Assembly (NCBI GenBank): GCA_900073065.1
Contig: FJOG01000001.1
Span: 944,430 to 1,008,429 of the forward strand
DNA length: 64,000 bases
Direction of reading: 5' to 3'
DNA from: Phialocephala subalpina
Taxonomy: Eukaryota > Ascomycota > Leotiomycetes > Helotiales > Mollisiaceae
Part shown: positions 44,132 to 54,141 of the stretch, one piece after another
Layout: every line of letters starts with the position of its first letter
Numbering within the stretch: position 1 is the stretch's first letter
The notes under the pieces: generated by a model
The model's input: only the letters and a program-made list of their open reading frames with translations
The model's database searches: none
Told to the model about the DNA's origin: nothing
Program-made: the position numbers and the translations under genes

Positions 44132-45601
44132 TTATTGGGTGGTTGATGTACCAAGTCTTGAGTAAAGCATGTACAGTGCCATTTGATTGCATTCCGCGGT
44201 TCCGGTGATTGTGACCAGTCTCTCGTTGCTGTTGTCTTGAGGCTCGTTGATCTTGATGACGGACCCAGAGAGTTGTCTGATTTCGTTGATCTTCGCACCG
44301 CCCTTGCCGATGATGGCTCCGACCATGTCGTTGGGAATGAAGATTTGCTGGGTTAATGGCTGACCTGGGACCATGCCTTGCATTGGTTGAGCAGGTGGGC
44401 CAGCATGGTTTTGTGGACCACCAACTTGAGGTTGGTGTGGTTGTTGTGGGCCGACACCGCCATAGCCTCCAACAGCTGGTGAGCCGCCGTAGTGCATTGG
44501 GACTTGTGGTTGCTGTTGTGGAGCTTGGCCATGAGCAACATACGGTTGACCATAACCTTGGGCAGGAGTGTGGTGACCACGATCCATATGGCGGCGATTC
44601 TCTGGGTGGCCATAGCTTCCGCCAGCGGGTTGCGGCACATAGGGGACGACTTGCATGCCACCTGGGACAACGCCTGCTGGCCCGCCACTTCGAGAAGCAT
44701 AGGCTGAAGCTGCGGGTCCGCCGAATCGTTCCGACAGTTGCTCGAAGAGAGTGCTTCCGACATAGTATGTTGCAATGTGGACAGCATCAGCGACACCGAG
44801 GACCACCAGCGAACGCTCGGTAGACAGAGGAAGGCAGCCATCAGATGCGTTCAGACGCGCGCCCGAAGCTTCCTGAATCTCGCGGATTCTCATGCCTCCC
44901 TTGCCGATGATAGAACCAATTAGAATGTGTGGGATGAGGAGACGGAGGGGGTAGGTTTTCGATTGTGCGGATGAGGGGATTTCGAGAGGCTCATTGTTCA
45001 ATGTGCGGATGATCAAACCGAATGCCTATTCGGGTTAATTTTGCTCCAGACAGTTGATTAAGACGACGTTGCGTACCTTTGCTGCTGCATCAACAACACC
45101 GCTAACCGTGAGGATTCTCTCGACTGCACCCTTTTGGTAATCGCTGACCGTGCACTTTGCGCCGGACATCTTTCGGATCATGGACACATTTTCTCCACCT
45201 TTTCCAATTACTGTAGCAGCCTCTGCGCTGGTAATGACAGCTCGAATATGAATCCATCCGCTCTCGTCATGCTGTAAAGTAGATCCGCCAGTTGGGGGAG
45301 GAATGGATGATGTAGCCGTACTCTGAATGATCTGGGCACCTGCGTCTGGAACCACTGTATCGCCTTGTTCGTCCTTTACTTCAGGCTTCGTGCCATTGGT
45401 AGCTTCGACTTTTGAATCGCCATTAGAGCTCACAACTGCCGGCTCGGGGGCTTCTGTGGCAGCCTCCTCTTCACCTCTGACAACCTTGTCGAGAGCTGGT
45501 CGCTTCGCCTCGGGTTGGTCATTCGGGGCAGATGGCGATGAGGGGTCTTCGAGAGGTCGCTTTGTCGACTGTGTAGGAGCTGCTGTAGGTGAGGCAGACA
45601 T
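44132..45601 (-). CDS. three-KH-domain RNA-binding protein (PBP2/Rnc1 type), 472 aa
   Basis: Two exons: 45601-45077 and 45025-44132. An N-terminal ~110-residue acidic/Pro-rich region (a KRPLEDPSS-type basic stretch near residue 14 may be a nuclear signal) precedes three KH domains. Each has an intact GxxG loop: VIGKGGENVSMI (about residues 140-151), IIGKGGMRIREI and IIGKGGAKINEI. Between KH2 and KH3 lies a Gly/Pro/Gln/His-rich linker of ~130 residues. The order KH1-KH2-linker-KH3 matches the poly(C)-binding/hnRNP K family, in fungi yeast Pbp2/Hek2 and fission-yeast Rnc1, which bind and stabilise mRNAs. The start at 45601 (MSASPTAAPTQS) is the first ATG. Housekeeping; target RNAs unknown. Confidence 0.88.
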
Positions 45602-46556
45602 CTTGTTTTCTATTGGTTAATCTCTTCACTTAAGCTCGAGAAATGGTCGGGAAGGAGGTCGGTATGGTAAGAAGCTTGGATTGATCGTTATGTACACCAG
45701 GGGTCTTCGAAGGAAAACGTGCTGGTGCTGGAGGATCGGAGGTGAAGGGACAGAGCGTGTGCTAACGGGGGTTGTTGAGAAGTGAATGGGTTTGTGTCGC
45801 GATGTAGAAGACGGGAAGGTGTTGGATGAAGAAGACAAGTCTTGAGTCTCAAGAAAAGATCTGCAGGCTTGTGTAGAGTAGGATTCAGATTCAGGGCGGA
45901 CGGGTGAACGTGGGTGGATGAGGTGGAGGAATGTAATGACGCAAACTGGCTGATTCAACTCCCTCTGGAAGAAAAGCAGTAGCAGTAGTAGAGACCTGTA
46001 TCCTCAAACCTTTGGGAAGACTTCAACGACGACCTGATCTGTGCTACCGGGGAAGTCTTTTGTGCCTGTGTGTTGTGTGGGTTGATTGCTTAATTTGGAG
46101 TGTTTGGTGTTTTGTTTCGTAAGGAGTTTGGGAGGGAGGTTGATCCGTAGGTCGAAGAGTCGAAGTCGCAACTCTGTTCTTGTCGATTATTCGCAGTCGC
46201 GTCGAAGAAGTATCCAGCTCCGAACAAGTCGATGTAAGGGAAAGAGAATACGAACAATTAGTAGATTGCGATGGGAAGGCGAGAGGGACGACGGGGAGTT
46301 GAAGAAGTTGGGGATGTCGCGAGATGAGGTGCGACGCAATGCAAAATCTAAGACGGAGCCACGTGACTCTCGACCAAAGGTACAGAACACGCTAACCCTA
46401 CATGAGCTACGCGTCCGCGTCCTCCATTCTGCAGGGAGAGCAATAATATATGTTTGCTACCGGCATTGTACGACTACGGAACGAACATTTGCCGTGGAAT
46501 TGTTTGTTGGTTTCTCAATCTACATTCTATTGAATCTTGGCAGAATTTCAGCTGCC
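45602..46556. other. divergent promoter region, KH-protein and CENP-K-like genes
   Basis: About 955 bp between two divergent start codons. Open frames here on both strands (46086-46556 plus, 45626-45958 minus) have no protein features and probably represent 5' leaders. Confidence 0.35.
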
Positions 46557-47597
46557 ATGGAAGGCTCAACAGTGGCTCGCAAGTCTAGTTCCTACACAAC
46601 CCGTCTTGATCGCACCCTGAAGGCACTGCATGACAGAGTGAAGGAGCAGGAAGCTCTTCTGGCAGAGGTCGGCATACCACAATGCTAAGGCGTACTGATA
46701 GCTAACGTACCACAGCTTCGAGCCACTACGGCCCCAATCGAAACTGAACCTTCTGCTGACCCGAAAGCCCACCTCTTGCAACTGCAAGCTCTTACAGAAG
46801 CTTATAAGACCCTCACACCTGCAGAACCATGGCTTCCATCCCGCGATTCTCCTCTCCCTGCACTTCTAGCTCTGCGAACAATGGACAAGACCATAAATGA
46901 GACCCGAGACACGATAGCCAAGACAGACACTGAGTTGAAGGAGACCATAGAGAGGCTCGAGAAGGAGAAAGCGGACCTCAGCGATGCGAAATTCATACAA
47001 ACTGAGTTGGAAACTCGTATATCGTCGTTGCGAGGAGACATAGCTGAGCGGACACAAAAGTCGCCAAGCCAGATCGCCAAAGACATGGTACAAGAAATGA
47101 AGAAAAAGCAAGCACATTATGACACACGGACCGAGAAACTATTTAAGGCGTTCGATAGTTTCATAGACGATCATCTGGCAGCCATGCTTGCAGTGGAAGA
47201 GCTTGGTGGTCCAATTGTTGGAGATGTTCTGGATATCAACGAGGAAATGCTTGAGGGAGGATTCAGTGCCCAAGGGAAACCTAAGAGAGCTAAACCTAGC
47301 GAGGACAAACGGCAACGACGAATTGATCAGATATGGGGTCCACGGCCGGCAGAGAATGAAGAAGCAGAGGAGCCGTGGGGCGAGAAACGAGCTGCAGCAA
47401 CAGAGATGCGTGATTTGACAGAACAACTCCTCAACAGTCTCATGGAGGCAGACGGTATGGGACCAGGAGCATATGTCGAGCTCAAGAGAGAATCAGCAGC
47501 AGCTCGATTTCTGGTGCGGTCAAAAGTTGCACAGTTCCACCCAAATGATGCGAGGAAGCTCCGACTCGTGGATTTTGGAGGTGAGATAGAGGATTGA
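46557..47597 (+). CDS. CENP-K-like kinetochore coiled-coil protein, 330 aa
   Basis: Two exons: 46557-46667 and 46716-47597. The donor of the intron is an atypical GTCGGC, but frame and acceptor (ACCACAG) agree. The N-terminus (RLDRTLKALHDRVKEQEALL) and the middle (about residues 80-200: NETRDTIAKTDTELKETIERLEKEKADL, then TRISSLRGDIAERTQ) are strongly heptad-patterned coiled coils. The PWLPSRDSPLPALLALR block before the first coil and the LLNSLMEADGMGPGAYVEL-type C-terminal block are what I associate with fungal CENP-K, a subunit of the Sim4/CCAN inner-kinetochore complex. Lengths of ~300-350 aa fit. It could be another coiled-coil protein; the family call is from pattern memory only. Confidence 0.5.
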
Positions 47598-48221
47598 ACC
47601 AGGACACTTTAGCCGGGTCGCGCACACCCACCTGCAATAATGAAAAATGCCCCCCAGAGAGGTTGGTCTTTTCAACTATTAGTTTGACAGCGACATTCTC
47701 AACTCGACATCTTTTTGTTGCACATCGCACTCATCTGCCGGGTGGTCCCAGGAGCTTGGATTCAGGATCTTCACAACTGCCGAGACAAATTTCAATTTTC
47801 CAAGGCCCGTGCACGTGACGGCAGCAAATCCTTCAATCCCTTCACAACTGCGACCCGCGGCTAGAATTTATCAACATGTATTGTTGGGCGGTGTTAGGTG
47901 CTGTTTATGATTCTAGTGTTTCGTTGTGCCATCGGAATAGGCCGAGATGAGGTTGATACAAGGTTATCACTCCGCTGCTCCGATAGTTCATCGGGATGCA
48001 TCCGACGCCCACTCTTGGGCATCATGAGCATTACATGAGTGATTTTGCAACCGTGTTGATAATTCCATATATCTTCTTCACACTCCCTTGATCTCCATTT
48101 GTAAATTAGTTTTTAATATTCGTGTACAATTTCACGTTTACGTTTCAAGTTCTCACTTCTGACCGCCTTCGAAATCCATCAAATCTATCACAATTAACTC
48201 CCACCACCACCACCACCAAAA
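47598..48221. other. amidase upstream region with a CCA repeat
   Basis: About 620 bp. Directly before the amidase ATG is a run of six CCA units (48201-48218) followed by AAAA. It probably forms the leader. No gene is seen. Confidence 0.4.
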
Positions 48222-49639
48222 ATGACAGAGCCACACCTCCTCACAGCAAGCGGGGCTCTTGCTCTCATGAAAGACGGAACCCTCACAGTAGAATCCTACG
48301 TCACCTCCCTCCTCTCTCGCATCTCAGCCCGCGACCATGTAGTCAAAGCATGGGCCTACCTATCCCCAGAACACGTCCTCTCCGAAGCCCGGAAACTGGA
48401 CCAGATACCTCCTGAGAAGAGAGGTCCATTACATGGGATTGCTATCGGTGTTAAGGATGTTATATTGACGAAAGGTTCGTTCAATTTCTTCATCTTGGGA
48501 AAGGGAAGGAGAAAGGAGAGAAATTGAAGGGAGGGGAAACAAGAGGCTGATCGTGTGGAACAGATATGCCAACAGCCCACAACAGCCCCATATATAAAGG
48601 CGAACCCGCCCCATTAGTAGACGCTGCTCCTGTCATCGCCCTTCGCGCAGCAGGCGCCCTCATCTTCGGCAAAACAACAACCACAGAATTCGCCTCAACC
48701 ACCGACGGTGGCCCATCCACCAACCCCCACGACCCAACCCGAACACCAGGCGGCTCATCCTCCGGCTCCGGTGCAGCGGTAGGAGATTTCCAAGTCCCAA
48801 TAGGACTCGGCACCCAAACAGGTGGAAGCACCATTCGTCCTGGGAGCTTCAACGGGATATACGGCTTCAAACCGACATGGGGCGCCATCTCTCGTGAAGG
48901 ATTAGCACAATATTCCATGACCTGCGATACACTCGGTCTATACGCTCGCTCAGTAGCCGATCTCCAGCTTTTAGCAAAGGTTTTCCAACTCCAGGATGAT
49001 ACTCCCATCCCAGAATCTCTGTTCAAGATTGAGGGGAGTAAGATAGCGTTCGTGAGGACGAGTGTTTGGCCGAAAGCTGGACCCGGAACTCAGAACGCTT
49101 GGTCAAAGGCCAAAGAACTCCTTTCCGCGAAAGGTGCGAGTGTTGAAGAGATCAAACTCCCAGAAGAGTTTTCGAAGATCAAGGGCTGGCATGCAGCTGT
49201 ACTTGCTGGAGAGGGAAGAACCTCATTCTTGGGTAATTATCTCCTGGCGAAAGATAAAATGCACACCATGCTCCACGGCCACGTCGAGAACCATACCAAG
49301 CTATCGCGGAAAGCACAACTCGAAGCTTACGACGGATGTGCGAAGCTGAGACCGGTTTGGGATGAGATTGCGGGGAAGTATGATGCGTTGTTCACACCAA
49401 GTGTGGTTGATGAGGCGCCTGTTGGGATTGAGCGGACTGGAGATGCGAGTTTTTGTTCGATGTGGACGATTCTTCAGTGTCCTGCTCTCAACGTCCCTGG
49501 GTTTTCAGGCGAGAATGGATTGCCGGTCGGGTTGACGCTTGTTGGCGCGAGGTATACGGATGAGCGTGTATTGTATGCGGCGAAGGCGATTGGAGAGGTG
49601 TTTGAGAAGGAGGGAGGATTTGTGTCGAAGCTTGTGTGA
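48222..49639 (+). CDS. amidase-signature family amidohydrolase, 442 aa
   Basis: Two exons: 48222-48474 and 48564-49639, joined across an 89-nt intron. Amidase-signature enzymes hydrolyse carboxamides with a Ser-cisSer-Lys triad. The Lys is in GIAIGVKDV (K78), the cis-Ser in TPGGSSSGSGAAV (about S150) and the nucleophile in QTGGSTIRPGSF (S173). The start MTEPHLLTASGALALM is followed by the usual helices. The C-terminal ~200 residues are the small-substrate amidase type, ending in GLPVGLTLVGARYTDERVL. All three catalytic residues are present and the length is at the short end of normal (about 450-550), so activity is expected. The substrate (indoleacetamide, acetamide, nitrile-derived amides) cannot be told. 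Confidence 0.88.
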
Positions 49640-50723
49640 TGGGGAGAGGATGGTGAGAGAGTGGAATGTACCATGTAAATAGAGAAGATTGCTCCCAGCG
49701 CTTTCACAATCAACTTAGTGGAGATGCTTCGAGATGCCAAGTTGAAGGTGAACCGGTTTCTCCTTCCCAGGTCGACCTGCCCTCGCTTAGACAACCTCAA
49801 CGAAGACGACGCTATCAAAAATGGTGAGATTCAAGAAGGTAAATCAAAGAGAGAGAGAATTGTTCAAAAGCTAAAAAGAATCGACTGGGTCATTTTCGAA
49901 CGGGTAAGCCATCACGACTACTTCGTTAACCTTTTACTTATAGTACTAGTTCTAATCCGACTTTGGTCTTTTTCGAGCAGGTAAGTCTATCACGACTGCT
50001 TTGTTAACCTTTTACTTGAAGTGCTAGCTATAATCCGACTACGCCAATTCTTTGGAGTGGAATTGTTTAGTTAGATCTATACACGTCGTTTTCGGGGAGA
50101 GTCACATGCACAATACCTAACGATATATATTTAGCAGCAACATCTAGTCTGAGAGAATCAAATACTTCTAAACACGTTTGAATGAATGAATGATCGACAA
50201 GCATCCTCGCATTTGTGTTCAAATTTGGGTAGGGATCTTGAGGTCGCGTGGGGGTTGATACTAATGCGGGGAGCTTCGGACCGAGCCTTTGACGGCGCCC
50301 TTCCTTCATCTCAGCTTAAACCATCCAGGCTCAGCATTCCCATCAACAACTCGTCTCAGTAAATATCCCTTCCTTACTCTCACCTTAATTGCCGGCTTGC
50401 TTGCGCTGAAGCTCTTCATCATCTTCATGGCGAGTGCGGGGTACGAAATCTCAACTCAAAATTGAGGAGGTTGGGGTTTCGTAAGCGCCAGCCTCGCCAT
50501 CTTCAGCTTCATCAACATCCCACAATCTGCAGCCACAAAATCCTTCAAGGCACAATTTGGTGCCATTTTGTACCTTTTTGGCAAAGATCGGATTCTTCGG
50601 ACGGGAGGGCGGGAACCTGCGTATTTATTACTTTTGGAAGCCTCTCCCGCTGCTGTCAAACGGTCTTCTTGGTTTTTGGCGCATGCGCAATTACTTCAGT
50701 CTACACCTTACAATTGTTGAGCC
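49640..50723. other. intergenic region with intron-like repeat
   Basis: About 1.08 kb. It contains a short open frame from the ATG at 49723 that runs into the tandem repeat described separately, and the promoter of the GRF gene. A 40-codon minus-strand frame near 50428-50307 is not supported. Confidence 0.35.
49904..50040 (+). repeat. two tandem copies of a ~77-bp intron-like unit
   Basis: The unit 49904-49980 starts GTAAGCC and ends CGAGCAG, i.e. it has complete GT...AG splice-like ends and an internal CTAAT. It is immediately followed by a second copy starting GTAAGTC at 49981, alignable over 60 bp (ATCACGACT, GTTAACCTTTTACTT and TAATCCGACT are shared). The ~23 bp before each copy (GACT...TTTTTCGA) also match, so the duplicated segment is about 77 bp plus flank. 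Confidence 0.6.
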
Positions 50724-51884
50724 ATGGCGAATAATGGACATGCTCAGTTACTAGCTACGATAGAGAACGATAGTGGAGACGAGAATGGAATTGAAAATGT
50801 CCCAAAGGAGAATATTCCAACGGTTGCAGATACATGGCCGCCTCTCAAAGGTTTCCAAGGACGGGTCCAAGACGGAAAGTTCTATTGCGATTGCAACAAC
50901 AGAGCAGTATGTAAGCGAAGCAAGCAGGAGAACGAGAATAAGAATAGACCCTGTAAGTATCACCCTCTTCTCCATGCATACTTTAAAACTAATTGCAAAG
51001 TTTGGTGCTGTGATAAGGGCCGATACGACCCGGACAACTGTGGCTTCTACATCTGGGATCATGAAGCGACCGTGGCGAAGGCATGGCTAGAGCAATATGG
51101 TCCTCCACCTAGGCCTGAGACGCCGGAGCCGAGGGGGAAGGGGAAGGAAAAGGAGATTGACCTTGGGAATCCGTGGACGAAGTCGGTTCCGAAGTCAAAG
51201 CGAAAACTCCTCGCACTTTCGAGAGAGAATTCCGATGAGAATGAGAATGGTGGTCCTGGTCCATCATCTCAGCGAAAAGACAGTGGCACTTCTAGTGGAG
51301 CTGAAGGCGAATGGGTCGAGATTGGAGATCCAAACAGTCCATCGAGGAAAGCAGCAAAGAGAAAGCGATCCGACACACCGGGCAAAGTTCTCGAGAACAG
51401 GCTGATGAATGCAGCGAACGCTGAAGATACACCACGTCAAGTTTCTGAAGAACAATTGAAGGGCGCAGCGCAGGCCTTCCCAACTCCTGATACTGGCAAA
51501 GATAAAGGCAAACAACCCGAAGTTGAAGCAGGGCGTTCTGGGTCACGGACATCGAAAGAGGCGACACTAGCATCATCAAAGTTGAACGACTTTATCGACC
51601 TGACCGAAGATGAGGAGCCGTCGTCAGCTCTCACGAAGGCTGTTCTCACATTGCTTCGGTCGGAGCTTGAGTTGCAAGGTGTCAAATTGAGCGACTCGAC
51701 AGCGTTACAGGTTGGTTATTTGATCGATGAGGAGGTTGCGACGCATGATGCGAAGGTGCGGAATTATAAGAGCATGATATCGAAGATGGGGAAGAAGATT
51801 TATGAATTGGAGAACAAGAATGACGATTTGGGTGGTATGTTGCTAGCTTTAACGGGAGAATCTCAGGATGGTGCGGACTTTTGA
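50724..51884 (+). CDS. GRF-type zinc-finger protein with SUMO-interaction-like motif, 370 aa
   Basis: Two exons: 50724-50952 and 51001-51884. The intron splits a GRF zinc finger (about residues 54-100). Spliced, it reads KFYCDCNNRAVCK... then RPFWCCDKGRYDPDNCGFYIWD, with the RPFW, NCGF and W-D hallmarks of GRF fingers. GRF fingers bind single-stranded DNA or RNA and occur in topoisomerase IIIalpha, NEIL3 and APE2. Here the finger stands alone. A long basic, disordered region follows, then FIDLTEDEEP, an acidic-flanked SUMO-interaction-like motif, and a C-terminal helical region ending in a possible coiled coil (KMGKKIYELENKNDD). The nuclear DNA-repair or chromatin role is inferred. Without splicing the finger would be disrupted, which supports the intron. 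Confidence 0.78.
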   Translation: MANNGHAQLLATIENDSGDENGIENVPKENIPTVADTWPPLKGFQGRVQDGKFYCDCNNRAVCKRSKQENENKNRPCKYHPLLHAYFKTNCKVWCCDKGRYDPDNCGFYIWDHEATVAKAWLEQYGPPPRPETPEPRGKGKEKEIDLGNPWTKSVPKSKRKLLALSRENSDENENGGPGPSSQRKDSGTSSGAEGEWVEIGDPNSPSRKAAKRKRSDTPGKVLENRLMNAANAEDTPRQVSEEQLKGAAQAFPTPDTGKDKGKQPEVEAGRSGSRTSKEATLASSKLNDFIDLTEDEEPSSALTKAVLTLLRSELELQGVKLSDSTALQVGYLIDEEVATHDAKVRNYKSMISKMGKKIYELENKNDDLGGMLLALTGESQDGADF

Positions 51885-52492
51885 GGCTGAACTCGGATTG
51901 AAGATTTGAAGGATTGAACGACGGTGACGATTCGATGATGGACATTGATATTGGATGGGGTAACTCACAGCTATTATCACACCCAATCCAAAAGAAGATC
52001 TACCGCAATGTTTGGAAAGCGAAATAGATACCCGGGGAGTAAGTAGTATTGGTTATTGGGTGGCATTCGGCAATCGCGGGTAATGAAAGCCCAGGAAATA
52101 CGATTTGGTCGTGAACATGGAGTTTCAGGTTATTCTTTCCGGGCGAGGGAACAATGCAGGATACTTCACTATGAATGAAAGCAGCTATAGAGCTCGGGTT
52201 TCCGGCTCGAGAAGACATCAAAGTTTCCGAGATAGGCTATGCGGCTTCAGATCCGTCCGCAGCCGGAGCACAGCAATTCACGACCTCCATTCCCAAATAT
52301 CTATCACCCATCCTTCCATATCTTTGACGTACTTGGTTCTTTGCAATGCGTTCACTCCAGCGTTAGATTACATGAGCCAAGGCATGATGTCTTTGACGAA
52401 ATTGCTGAAAATATCAAGCTATCAACTCGCACCCTCATTTCCTTCACTTCCAAACCTTTGGACAGCACAATATATCTCCTACCAGTATCACA
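51885..52492. other. intergenic region
   Basis: About 600 bp between the GRF gene and the FAH relic; short frames only. Presumed former promoter of the relic. Confidence 0.35.
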
Positions 52493-53452
52493 ATGTCGTT
52501 CTCACGTCTAACTCGCTGGATACCCTACCCGGAAAAGAAAGATCTCCTTCACAGACCTCGGTCCCGCCGCGCCTGTACCCTCCGCAACAGGCTATTGGCT
52601 CGATGGCTGTTCATCTTTCGAAGACCTCATTGCGAAGAAGGGTATGACTCCTGCTGTGTTTGGAAAGGTGCCTTCTTCCCTAAGTGCGTTCGTTTAGAAC
52701 TCATGTCTGACATACAATTCCTAGCTTCTGGCCCCACTTCCCGATCCGAATTTGCCAGTTTACTTAATCAGTATGAACGACCACGGTCATGCTGCTGAAT
52801 CTGGTGTAAAATCTGGAGAGTTTTTGAATGGAAGTGGGTAAAGTGCTAATTGAGATTAAACCGCAGCACAACGCACCTAAATCTCCACCCTTCTAGACCC
52901 AACCCACAGCCACACTCGCCCACCCCGGGACCACAATCTCCATCAAAAGGTTCTCCTCGGAAAACTTCCCAGAATTCAAGATCTTACACCAACTCTAATT
53001 ACCTTTCAAGCATTCTACTTCTCCATTTCACTCTCTACACCAGACTCAGCTAACTCCCTCCTTTCTCATTCCAGGAACAACTAGTCTTCATCCCCCCTCC
53101 CCTAACCTCACCCCCCTCACAAGCAAAATCCCACCACGGTATCCTAGGCTACGCAGCCGCAGCCACCCTCTCATGGCAAAGTTTCCAGATGCCGGATGCG
53201 TGGGGTTCAATAAAGCATTTGATAAAATCACCACAAAAGGACCGGTGTTGGTGTCACCGGAAATATGGGATGGGGAGAAGGGGTAAAGGAGGTTGGTTAC
53301 GAGGGTTAATGGAGAAGTGAGGCAAGATTTGAGGATTGGGGAGGATTTTAAGTTTCATAAGTCAGGGGATGACGATACCGAAGTATACGGTAGTAGTAGT
53401 GTGTTGTACTCCGGCTGGTGTAGGTGTCACTAGGAATCTGAAGGTGCAGTGA
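52493..53452 (+). pseudogene. broken fumarylacetoacetate-hydrolase-family gene
   Basis: Homology to FAH-fold hydrolases runs through several frames: MSFSRLTRWI (ATG 52493), then one frame over FTDLGPAAPVPSATGYWLDG and SSFEDLIAKKGMTPAVFGK. A plausible intron follows (GTGCCT...TCCTAG), then LLAPLPDPNLPVYLISMN, another intron, and PTATLAHPG after an in-frame TAG where Trp is expected. Then come ILGYAAAATLSWQSFQ, GPVLVSPEIW, TRVNGEVRQDL after a TAA, and TPAGVGVTRN, the family's C-terminal signature. The segment carrying the metal-binding Glu residues cannot be found. FAH-family enzymes cleave acylpyruvates or related C-C bonds. This one is not functional as read. Confidence 0.75.
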
Positions 53453-54141
53453 AGGATGAAGATACTGTTGAGCTCGAGATTGGATGGTGTTGGAATCTTG
53501 AGGAATAAGGTTGTTTTTGAGGATAAGTGATTGAAGAGTTTTACTGGCGATGAGTATCGTTCTTGAATTAAGATTCGGGCCAGATAGATTGAAACATGAT
53601 GGGTTAATGTGAGCGAGCAGTGCTGATAGAACGCTGGTCTTCGTATTCGTTCTGCTCGAGAATTTCTTTGGAGCTAGTGCTTTGGTGAGATTGTGTGAGG
53701 TTGCGGATTCCTAAATTAATGTCTGTCGGGAGCTCTGTGATGCTCAGAGTTCTGAATATCCCAACTTGGTGAAAACTTTCTCAGCCCATTTCCACTGGCG
53801 AAGCACGATCATTGGTGAATACTTCGAGGTTAAATGCATGCAGCGTCTCAGCCCATGGAGGCTATTCTGGATTGACTTGTCGAAGGCGCGCAGCTGGGAG
53901 ATCAGAAATTGAAGTGGTGCACACCTTGCCCTGGATTTCAAAGCGAGAGTGTACGAGACCACGCTGGGGAATTGGTGTTCACGGGTGACCTTCTTTGGAC
54001 AGAACAAGTCTTCGTGGATATCATATGTATTCACTCGAGCTGCCGTAATTGTACCTGCAATGGACATACTCCCTATATACAATCCCCCAATCTCGACTCT
54101 CGAGCTCCCAATTGGATCTACATCTAATCTACATCTATCCT
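53453..54141. other. intergenic region at the 3' end of the PKS
   Basis: About 690 bp; 3' flanks of the convergent FAH relic and PKS. Short frames only. Confidence 0.35.

Noticed and set aside
52105..52647. 180-codon plus-strand frame
   Set aside because: It overlaps the FAH relic start in another frame and has no protein-like pattern.
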